Of a stretch of 64,000 bases of DNA, positions 36,422 to 47,592 are shown piece after piece. Numbering within the stretch: the first letter of the stretch is position 1; every line of letters starts with the position of its first letter. The stretch lies in contig CAUJGJ010000125.1 of the NCBI GenBank assembly GCA_963170055.1, positions 1,047,501 through 1,111,500 on the forward strand, written 5' to 3'. This stretch comes from Halisarca cf. caerulea. Taxonomy: Eukaryota; Porifera; Demospongiae; Chondrillida; Halisarcidae. Both the position numbers and the translations under genes were made by a program. Under the pieces are notes generated by a model. It made no database searches and had not been told where the DNA came from. It saw only the letters and a list, made by a program, of their open reading frames with translations.

Positions 36422-38594
36422 TTAGACATTCACAAACAAGCTCCCCGCAGACAAACTGAACAAGATCAAGCAGATGACACATATTATGGACACGGAGATT
36501 GGATGACTGATAAAAGTAGAGTGAGGTGTCCAGTAGGCTGGGTTCTTCCACGTCAACCACCAGTTCTTCAAGAGAGATTTGGTTTTTATGTGCTTCTCTA
36601 TTAGCGAGGTTCCTTTGTCACTTGTAGTAGTACTGTTAGGGGAATCCCCAAACTCTTTCAAGCAGTGATATTGTGAGCCAAGCTGAAACAGAGCCGGAAA
36701 GAGGTGACAAATTAGATAAGTAGTTAAACCGCTGTATTGGTTGACATACAAAAGATTTGAAACTGCAAACGCCAGTGAAAGGGGTAGAATGGCAGACACA
36801 AACTCCAGCAGAAGTAGTACCACCCTGGCATATCGTCTTGCATCATTAGTGCTATCCTTTCCTGACAGAATAAGGTAAACATTGTTCGCTGTAGCTGCAG
36901 TGCTTAAAGAATAAGCCGTCATCACATCCACTGTCGGGAAGAGGATAACATAGTAAGACAACATCTTCAGAGGAAGGCCGGCATCCATCTCTATCCAAGG
37001 GAGCTGTACAGAGGAAGACCACGTGCACACTATCACTAAAACTGAACGAATTGTGCAACACTGAATCCAAATGTTTAACATAAAAACAACTGAAGATAAC
37101 TGCATTAAATTAAATTACTTAAATATTCATTCTAATTCAATAGTTATGCATGCATGTTACATGGTATATACATGTATTAAATACTTGAACACCTTAATTA
37201 CAATGTGCATATTGTAATGTATACATACATGTACAGATCAATGATGTACTTATAATACTTCACACCTACTACAAATACTATGATAAGATACACAAACATA
37301 GGTGACAGCACCCAGTGTGTGTGTGCTGGGGGGGAGGATCGAAGCCATGCCCCCTCCCTCTTCAAGACTGAAGCATTGAAGTTCACAAATTATAAAGGTT
37401 TGATCAGTCTTTCAAATCATTTGCCAATACCTCTACATGGCCCTATCCCCTTTGGCTTAACTGAGGATGACACACCGCGAATGCATGAATTAAAATTTTA
37501 CTTACCCAGTTCAAGGAGGCCATGTTGGACACACAGTATTGGAAATACATTGCTACTGCTACAGCAACAAAGCAATAAATGAGAAACGTAGAAGACAAGA
37601 GAAAAATGAAAAACTCCTTGAGATACTGCTTAGACTTCATTGGTCCTGACAGCGTCACAACACCCATATGAGTTACCTGAGCATATACAAATATAGGAAT
37701 GCTAACCAGCCATGGTTTGAAGTTGAACTGATAGAATGCCTCTCCCAGGGTAGCATTGCTGGAGCTGCTGTTACAAGATATCACCGTGCTGTTTTCAAAG
37801 TGCGGGGGCAGACCATTATTCTCTATCAGTCTCACAACACAAAACACTACCATGCATCCAAGCATTACAATCCGCATCGCACCTACAGTCAGTTGAATGG
37901 CCACTTGATCTGTTAGCTCAATCAGTGACAGAGCAATGACTATAACTCCGAAAATACACACACACAGTCTGTACGCATTGGCACATTCAGGATCAGGGGG
38001 AATGAAATCGTTACTGAAGTCACCCAGACTGCACATCTTTAGAGTTGCTGTATTAAAGGGGATGTTGGCTGACCATGCCGATGCGGCAACTGTTGCATTG
38101 CCCCATAAAGATTGCAAAGAATATACTACCAGAGTCAAAAGAAACCCCCATTTGACATAGTTGTTGTAGAAAATGTAACACATTTCGATTGCATGGTTCG
38201 AACTTTCTCGATGTTAGTGTAAAATTAGGTGTTGGTATCCCGTCCGCCTCATTCAGAGACTTGCACAACCTCTTGTTCCTCAGAGTCTCCAGAGCCTGTA
38301 AACCAGTCACAAAAGAGAGGAGAATTAGGTAAATACTGAATTGATTCAATATACAGTGAAAACTAATTATAACAAATTCCAGGGGACACTAAATTCTTCA
38401 TTATAAAAGAAAATTCACTACAACCCTTTCATACAACACACAACACTTTCATAGTAGAACATTCACTGCATGGGTCACATGAATTTATTCACTATATATA
38501 TATATAGAAAATCACTGTCAGTGTTCTCTATAACGAGCTTCCACTATATCGTTGCTTGTGATTAGTGTGAATGTGAACTTAGCTGCAGTTTAGG

Positions 38595-38770
38595 TAAAGT
38601 GGGGTAATATTAGGATCGGGGGTTTACTTTTGCTATGGTTAAGCTGTCTACCCATACTTGCTACTGCTGAACTCCCAGTTCATAGAGACAACACTGACAA
38701 GAAAATACTGTGTGTAGATTCCAGCCAACACTGCTTTTGACCCACTGTCCCAGATTATCCTGCATGTGTC
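38595..38770. repeat. MITE-like fragment of the GGGTAA family
   Basis: Contains TAAAGTGGGGTAAT, then TTTGCTATGGTTAAGCTG and CCAGTTCATAGAGACAACACTGAC, a series also present at 51146-51290 and 52109-52295. It sits in intron 1 of copy E. Confidence 0.55.
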
Positions 38771-39125
38771 TATTATGGAGTACAGTAGTACTCCATATGT
38801 AGGATTGACAGTGAAAAACATGGCCACCATACATAGGGCTATACATACATGAGGCTAGACGGGTACAAGGCTAGACAGAGAATAGTTGGACTGAGTAAAC
38901 ACTACAAATTCCTACATCCAGTAAATATGTATATGCTAGGGGATGTAGGTATTCGCACAGCGTGCACTCGGTCCAACTAAACTCTGTCTAGCCCTATACC
39001 CGTCTAGCCCCATGTATGTATAGCCCTATGCTCGTCTAGCCATATGCCCGTCTTGCCCTTTGCCCACCTAGCCATGTACTAGTTTTGCAACTTACCCTTG
39101 TTCTAAGTGTTTTTTGAGGATTGTT
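38770..39125. repeat. Dispersed GGGCTAGAC repeat as an inverted pair
   Basis: The left half reads GGCTATACATACATGAGGCTAGACGGGTA and onward; the right half (38985-39120) is the reverse complement of the same family, so this copy forms a hairpin about 300 nt long. It lies within intron 1 of copy E, about 240 nt from exon 1. Confidence 0.7.
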
Positions 39126-39617
39126 TTCGGTAAAACCTTCTTGCATAGTTCTGTGTATATCACTGCTGCTGACTTTGTATGTGACAACCGTATGGGCTGA
39201 GAAAACATTAATTTTGTCTCAATTGCATGCAACATTGCCGGATACTGGGTACGAGGTTGCGTATGTATATAAAATATTCAAGTTATGTTGTAGGGTCGCG
39301 AGCATCAATGATTGCAACGATTTTATTAATATCAAACATGCATGTCTCGATCTCCGCACCTGAGCTCTTGCTTCGGATTCCACGATCCACATCGCAGTAC
39401 AGCAGCTGATAACTGAGACAAAGAACAGAGTCAAAGTGGCAGATACTATTCCAGCGTTGTAGAAGATGTAGGGCAGGTTCAGAACCCCCGTGCCCCCGAT
39501 GAGGAAGTTAACGAAATAGAAGTATCCTGTAAAAATGCTGTAGCGCTTATTTTTCTGACCACGAGAGCAAAACTTCCATAGTTTCATTTCTTGAGATATA
39601 CAGGACCGTGAAAACAT

Positions 39618-40922
39618 AGACACCCTAAACGCAGTTTAGAGTAATCCGGAGTAACCTGTCTGGAGGAAGGCGCTGCATGGTTCCACCATGGATAGTACCA
39701 TGATATAAATAACCCTTCTCTATTTATACTACATCCATGGTTCCACAGATATTCACTCACCGATCACATGATAATCACGTGATCTATCCTTAGCCTACGC
39801 GTACGTCGCTCGCTTGTTAACAAATCTGGCATGTGATCATGATTGGTCTCATGCTCAGGCTAGGTCTATACGTTGGCACCATATAGATACTCTATCTACA
39901 TACGTATACCCCAAGCACCTTATGTTGGCACAAGGATTCAAGATGGATAGACAATATAGCGATATAATATTGTTGCAACGAGTGTATTTATTATAATAAT
40001 ATTGCATGCAAATTGTAGCATAATTTAAACAATTACATAATTATTATGATTTCTTTGTCTTGCAATTGCATGCATGTAGCATTTCATATAGACATATCAA
40101 GGGCGTAGCCAGGATTTTTTTTCTACTGAGGTAAAACCTTAAACCCATAGAAGGTTTATATAGTAACATAAAATTTGTTTGTATAATCCATGATCACAAC
40201 GCGCATCATTCAAGCAACATATGGCTGGTCAGGTGACGTGAACTCTATTTTTAGAACAAATATGGCGGAATCGAGCGGCGCTGATCGAAACCTCAAACCA
40301 ATTGGGCTACTCTAGAGTTTTCTTTCAGCTAATACATCGGATCATCTCAAGGATATTTGTGTGTTCTTGAGTTCAGTATGTAAAAAGCTTTGTGCTCTGA
40401 GTCACATTTTGTCAGTTTTCACCCTCCTCCAAATATCCTCTAGAATTATTTTGTCATGGTTAGAATTTCAGCCGAGGCAATTGCCTCGGTTGCCTCATAA
40501 CTGGCTACGCCCTTGCATATGCACATACATGTGTACCCGCAGACATATACGTACACTATTATGAAGTCCTTTTCGGTCATGTTCATCAATTTATATATTA
40601 ATATAATTATGCTCCTCATTAGGTAACTGCACACTCAATTTTGTACATGCACACTGCAGCTATTATAATAGTATACTATGTAATTTCCTGTGGTATAGGT
40701 GCAGTATAGACATTGGCTATTGCCTACAGATCTAGATCTAGTGCTACAGTGGCATTATATAAATTTTCCTATAATTCTCATAATATGATACATATAAAAT
40801 ATAAAATATATAACATAAATATAATAACATTATGGCAAATAAAATCAAGCTACATAGAGTTTGCATGCCTGACATGCATAGTAGGTACAAAAAGTACAAA
40901 AATCTAAGGATAGATGGACCAT
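39618..40922. other. Intergenic region between copies E and F
   Basis: About 1.3 kb, AT-rich, no coding signal. A short inverted motif pair, CATGGTTCCACCATGGATAGTACCATG, lies near 39676-39702. Confidence 0.6.
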
Positions 40923-43898
40923 TCAAACAGCGGGTACAAACAAGCTCCCCACAGACAGACCGAACAAGATCAAGCAGATGACACATATTATGGACACGGA
41001 GATTGGATGACTGATAAAAGTAGAGTGAGGTGTCCAGTAGGCTGGGTTCTTCCACGTCAACCACCAGTTCTTCAAGAAGTTAGTAGACCCATGTGCACCA
41101 AGCAGCGGAAGGTCTTCATTGCTACCATTGAGGCTACCAGACGAACCTCCAAATACTTTCATGCAGTGATACTGAGAGGCAAACTGCAGCATAGCTGGGA
41201 AGAGGTGGCAAATGGCAAACCCCAGCAGACCAGCATACTGCACAACATACAGCAAATTGGAGACCGCAAAGGCTAAAGCGAGAGGGAGAACGGCACAGAT
41301 AAACTTCAATGCTAGTAGAGCATGCTTGGCGTATCGTCTCTTGTCATCACCGCTGTCCTTCCCCAACAAAAGAACGTAGATGTTGTTTACTATAGAAGTA
41401 TTTCCCAAGGGGAACCCAGTTATCATTTGTAGTGATGGAAAAAGGATAATGTAGTACGACAGCACCTTCAGAGCAACGCTATCCACTTGCGTCCATGGGA
41501 GCTGTAGACAAATAGTATACAATAGATTAATAAGACAAAAGCAAGCATTCATGATGGCTCAATTGCTATACGACCGGTGGACTAGCATATACGCATGATG
41601 AAACATCAATGCACAATGAAACATCAATGCACAATGAAGGATCTTTCTGGCCCCTTAACTCAATTATCACAGTCACCCATGGAATCCCTAGCTTGTCAAA
41701 TAGCTGCCCGCACCATCCCCACCCCCACCCCACTGCACTCCAAGCCCAACAACCTATGCTTCTTTCCTCCTCTTGTTCCAGAAAAACACATTAAAGCACA
41801 GAACAAAAGATACACACAAGGAGATATACATTAGATTCATAAATCACGAAAAGCCTGCACATTACGCATACAATGAAGTGCACGGGTGAAAGACTGTGGT
41901 CACTGTCAATGGGGAAGTTTACAGAGAAGTTTAACATAAAATTATAGCGAGATGTTATAATGAAGAAATCCGTGTCAAGCTGCTGATGATGCATGCAGGG
42001 CTGTGTGTATAGGAGAGATTGAGTGTGTGGGGGAGGGGGGACTCACTGCACTCTGACTGATGTTCCCCAGTTGCCTCTTTAGTTAGTTACCGATACCCTC
42101 CCCTCGAAGAAATTTAAGACTACAGCACTGTACACACATATTATCTCCAGTGCAGCATGTTACAGAGTACTCACCCAATTCAGGGAAGCAGTGTCCGACA
42201 TGCAGTACTGAAAATACAGTACCAGAACTAGAGCAAAGGTAAAGTAAATGAGAAAAGTTGATGAGTATAAAAGGATGAAAAATTCCTTGAGGTATTGCTT
42301 CAATCGCATCGGTCCCGACAAAGTCACAGCACCCATGTGTGTCATTTGAGAGTACACAAATATGGGGATCCCAATCAGCCATGGCTTAAAGTTGAACTGA
42401 TAGAATGCCTCCCCCAGGGTAGCATGGCTGGAGCTGGCGTTACAACTTGTCACTGTACTGTTTTCAAAGTGTGGGGGCAGGCCGTTGCTCTCTATCAGTC
42501 TCACAACACAAAAGATCATCATACAACCTAAAGCAGCAAAATGCATTATGCCAATTGTAATTTGAATGATTTTTTGATCCACCAATTCAATCAACGACAG
42601 GATGATGACTATTACCCCATATATTGCAACACACAGTCTGTACGCATTAGCACATTCAGGATCAGGGGGAATGAAGAATGTGTTAAAGTCATCCAGACTG
42701 CACCTCTTCAGAGTGGAGGTATTGAAGGGAATGTTGGCTGCCCATGCTGAACCAGATATTGTGGCAGATGCCCACTGAGTTTGAAAACCATACACAGTCA
42801 TAATCAGAATATACACCCACTTAACGTATCTGTTGTAGAAGATATCACACATTTCGGTTTGTTCAAACTTCCGTGATAGTTGCAATTGAAAATCAGGTTC
42901 TGGTTTCAAGCTGTCTTCGTTCAAGGACTTACTCACAGGTACTTTAACCCTCTCAAGTGCCTTCGGGTAGTGGTAGAGAAAATAAAAGTTAAAATGGGAG
43001 TCTAGTCAGCCAGACAAAGTGCTCATACACGTTTGCACACTAACAATAATAGCAATACGTCCACCTGGCACTAGCAGTCTTTGAACTGCAGCTAGATTTG
43101 AGGAAATTTCAGCTCCACTGCACAGGTACTGTAAGTACACCGGAGCTAGTGACAAACAATGACCTACATTTCTTGACTATTAGTCGATGGTTACATGATA
43201 ATTTACAAATTCTCAGAAGTGATTCAAGCTCAGAACTAATTAATGCCAGAGTATGTCTACAAGGTAGTCGCGCATGCCAACCCTTCTCGGCATGGGGTCT
43301 GGCATGTGAGACTAGTCTACGAGGTTGCTTCTATTACACACGGAAATAAATTGCATGCGCACATAACCAACCAAGTACATGATACTCAAATAAATCTGCT
43401 GCTGCAATACTGCTTGATTTTTGACAAATGCATTTACATATTTTTCTTGTAGATATTCATAAGATGGCTGGATCACCAATAGAAGTATATACGTACACGT
43501 AACGATCAGCCCTGGTGACTTATAGGAGCACATACATCAAAGCTTGACTTATTTAGCTAGAAGCACATATGCGGGAGCTTGGCTTATTCGGCATGCATGG
43601 GATATGCATATCACAGTAAATACACCGGGCACAACCAGCCACATGCATGCACCTGGGCTCTTGATTGAGATTCCATGATCCACATCACAGTACAACAGTT
43701 GATCATTGAGATGAACAGCAACGTCAGGGTAGCTGCTATTATCCCAGAATTGTAGAAAACATATGGAAGGTTAAGAATCCCTGTTCCAACTATGAAGTTG
43801 ATGAAGTAAAAGTAGCCGGTAAAAAGATTGTAGCTTTTAACTTTCGGCACCTTTGACACCCTGGAGCTGTCCTGTGTGTTCCTAGCACACAGCACCAT
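40923..43898 (-). CDS. TMEM104-like multi-pass membrane protein, copy F
   Basis: Exons 43898-43653, 42960-42175 and 41501-40923 give 536 aa without interruption. The open frame runs 40 codons further upstream, but only from a GTG; the first ATG is at 43898 (MVLCARNTQDSS), giving a length like the other copies. Exon 1 has IVGTGILNLPYVFYNSG; exon 2 the family loop ENSTVTSCNASSSHATLG; exon 3 [17 protein letters not shown] and the common C-terminus. In exon 3, MITGFPLGNTSIVNNIYVLLLGKD differs from B to D, while the following 100 nt are almost identical to D. It is divergent from the HNH-like gene at 44221. Confidence 0.85.
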
Positions 43899-44220
43899 TT
43901 CCGAGCTGTAGTTGCTAATACCGTCTAAGGAGTACCTCGTCTGCAACCGAGGAGCTGCGGCCGCCCTCCTCACCAGCCATTTTATCCAGTTATGACATTG
44001 CGCAATCGCGAAGGTCACGTGAGTGGAGTTATATTGGTTTGTGTTACCTATGGGTTTGATGAGTCGAGTGATGAGTACTATAGTTGTTTGATGTTCCCAA
44101 AAGATCGTTAACGTTGCTCCAGTTTTCTAGTCGATTTCTTCACGTATTTGCAAATTGACGTGATATCACATTTCAATTGATTCGAATTGTTTATGTAACA
44201 CTCAGTGGGGTCCTGTTTGC
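43899..44220. promoter_or_regulatory. Shared divergent promoter region, copy F / HNH-like gene 1
   Basis: The 322 nt between divergent ATGs contain an E-box CACGTG at 44016-44021. The promoter role is inferred from position. Confidence 0.4.
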
Positions 44221-47200
44221 ATGGCTAATAAGCGTACTCCAGATTCGGCTTCAAATCAAGACCGGCCCGCAAAGCAGCCACAATCTTCCGAAATCTTTCT
44301 TACAGAGGATAAAAGAGAATACCACAGACAGCACGAAATCCTCTACAGGCGTGTTGGTGGTTTGTGCTCTCACTGTCAAGCTCCGACTTCTGGTGGCAAC
44401 GAGAATATTGGACGTCCGGTTGTTCTGAAAAAGAGGCTCCCTGACGGCAAACGCACCGCTGAGTACTTAGATCTGATTTGGCTCTGCAAGGTTTGTCACG
44501 AGGAGGCTAAGAAGATGAATCTTAGCGAGAAAGATCTGTTGGAGTGGAAGAAGGAAGGAGAGGAGAAAGCGTACAAGCACATGCATCCGAACGAGTCGCA
44601 GGTTGGTTTTCATTTGTTTTAATTGAAAGTAAAAATTAAATTGTAACAAGTTGTGTATTAATGTAAAAGGGGTAATTCGGACAGCTAGGATAATTTGGAA
44701 CAGTGCCTTTAACTTTTGCTAGGCCATCGACACTGCTTTGTGACTGACTGTGTTCCAGTTTACCCTTATTAGCCTACTACTGGTATAATAGTTTATAGTC
44801 TCTAATAGGCAAACCACAGTATCACCTCCTTTATTTGAGGACTGGTGACGTAGTCCCCCGAATAAAGAAGGTGATATTGCGGTCTGGCTATGCGAGACTA
44901 ACCGGTATACATGGTGGATTTGACTGTGTTTTATCGTTCAATTGGACAGATAACACATGTCACAATTTTTCATCAAACAATTATTCAGTCGCACAATATT
45001 TCGCCCACTTGGGCTTCTTCAGGTACACACAGAAGTCCAAATAAGCGAAACGTTGCACAATTGAATAATCGTTTGATGAAGAATTGTGACATGCGTAATC
45101 TGTCCAAAGATGAAACACATCCTAATCGATCAGGCATGTCAAAGAATTTCTACAATCATACCACATGGTGGATTCCTCAGCATATGCAGTGCCGGATTGT
45201 TAATTGAGAATGGCATTGTATATACAGTATATTGTGGTGATTATATCAAATGGATGGTGTATATCATAATGGTATGAATATGTTGGTTACCGTATAGGTG
45301 CTAATTCTGCAGGGTGTATGTTTCGCGAATGGAGAGCTTGCATGGCTGTAATTCACGATTTTAGTTTCCCCAATGGACTAGTCCCCACTACATATATATC
45401 TTAGACAAACATTCTATGAATCTAACCAAATATTCGCAGTACGTTGCTGGAATTTTCGTGAATGCACGGGGGGTGCTGGTGGCTTAGTGGGCTACTGATG
45501 TGACTACAGAGCATGTGTTATGGGATGGATTGAGGTCCAATCCTACATATGGTGTCTTTGGCCTTTTTTCTCTGCACCCCCCTGCCACCACCAAGAAAGA
45601 AGAGTGAAGATGGCCCACTACAGCCACCAAAACAGATGATGAACATTGCATGATTTAACATTTGACAGTAACAATTAATTAGTATGTATGTTTGTTTGTG
45701 TGTTGATTGTGTATTTGTAACCAATTACTGGGCCCCCTGAAAAGTAGCCTTTGAGCTAAGTGGGTGTCCCAGTCTAAATAAGATCAATCAAATCAAATCA
45801 AATCAAATCAATCAAATGCAGCCTCATTCACGAAATTCGCAAAAATAAAGTCCCGCGAAAATCACCGCCTATATGGCACAAATGAATAATGTATAATATG
45901 GTTTATATATGGTGGTTGTACCAAATGGATGTGTCAGGTCAATAAAAATAAAACCATTCTCACCATTGTGTGTTCATTGATTATCATAACATAATATATG
46001 AGTGTGTTGAATAATGTGTGTGTACCAGGGATTCTTGACATAATAGTAGAAACCTAGACTAACTGCAGACTTACACATATCACATATAATGAGTACACTA
46101 CGTTGTTATTGTGAATCTCTGCTATATTATTATCATAATTTATTACTAGATGTACGCAAAGTGCAGTACTCGCAAGACAGTGCGTGCATGGTCGACATCG
46201 ACATCACATACACATGACTGTCACGTGGCAGAACATGTCGACTGAGATGGCTGACCAATTCGCAGCCCCAAACAAAATAGTCAGAACTCTGCCAAATTAA
46301 AGCAAAGACAATTTCCACAAACAATTAATTTAAAAAAGTCGTCCCGAGATATGGCCAAGTTCTGTGCTTTAATGCATCGGTTGCTTTTCTACAATAGAGC
46401 TATACCGTATTCTCTCTAAAAACTCATTAGGGTCTGTGCACGGAAAAATTCGTCAGTCAATTAGAATAGAGTAGAAAAGGCAGTAGAATTCAGACCTGAC
46501 GAAAATATAGAATATTTTGACAAATTTTTAGAATTGTGACGAATATTTAAAGAGGTATTGGCTCGATCCTGCTTGCCGAAAAAATGGCTGCGTTTCAGCT
46601 TATACTGTTTCAACCGCTGTTCGCGGATATCACGTCTACAAGGATGTTTGGTTTCCAGAACTTGCTGAAACCTTCCATTGTCAACAGGACACCAACAATA
46701 AACATGATAGGTACGCTGTCTCCGTGTTTGTGAGCGCTGCTGCCCTTGAAACTGTTGGCCATCTTCCACGGGAAATTTTGAAGGTGTGCTTTTATTTTTT
46801 ACAACACAACGGCTCTATTCACGGGGAAGTATCTGGCGCAAAAGGAGTCTCTGCACCACTTGAGCCATATTGCCTGAATCATCCATTGCTGAACTATGCA
46901 CACGAGGTATAACAAAGGAGTTAACAAAAGAATTGTCTCAAAAGGAATCAAAAGAATAGATTTCCAAGCCACGGGGCAGAGGTGACCAAATAATATTAGT
47001 GCACCTTCCGGAGATGACGAAAATTAGAGTCACGTGACGAAAATTGGAAAGAAGGAAGTTTGTCAGGGTTAGAATGGTACACGGAAAATTTGCCTGACGA
47101 ATAATAGGGGTATCGAATTTTTAGAGAGAATACGGTATTCGGCACTAGGAAGCAGAAAGTGAGTTTTTATTTCTCTAAATAGCTAAGTTTTAGTTGAACC

Positions 47201-47553
47201 TTCAAAGGAATCTCTTGCCTAGTCTCAAAGAGCAAAAATGCCCCTCTTTGCCAGTGTTAGCTACTGCAAATTTTGACAAGCACCTTCTGCATGAGTAATT
47301 CACGTCCAAAGTGACTTGAAATGGGACTAAATCCAACAAATGTTATCCAAAAATTAATCAAATTTGTGGGTAGCTCAAACCCACTCTGCTAATGCAACGG
47401 AAATTGAAAACTCGCTATGCTCGTAATTATTTAAATTTTAACTAAAGTGCAACATGCCAAAAGGCACTAGTGCTTCTTCAATCCAACATAGAGTGCATAA
47501 AATCACAAGATTGTGATTGCATATATATATTCAGGGCTGCATTTAGGGGTGCA

Positions 47554-47592
<39 letters not shown>

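Larger units (their letters stand above)
36422..39617 (-). pseudogene. TMEM104-like copy E, exon 2 frameshift
   Basis: Exons 39617-39360, 38295-37506 and 37003-36422 follow the family structure. Exon 2 is 790 nt, four more than the 786 nt of B, D and F. The extra bases lie at about 38190-38206, in the conserved RKFEQTEMC region, where GAACAAACCGAAATG in D corresponds to GAACCATGCAATCGAAATG here. The shift separates the first 35 codons of exon 2 from the helices that follow; the rest is open to the stop. Exon 1 has an extra Gly (LIGGTGVLNLPY). Copy E is more diverged than B to D in the middle of exon 3 (YARVVLLLLEFVSAILPL) but almost identical at its 3' end. It could be a pseudogene or contain a sequence error. 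Confidence 0.72.

Noticed and set aside
43899..44018. Forty extra N-terminal codons for copy F (TFAIAQCHNWIKW...)
   Set aside because: That frame begins at a GTG, not an ATG; the ATG at 43898 gives a length matching the paralogues. The same applies to the six codons before the ATG of B and D.
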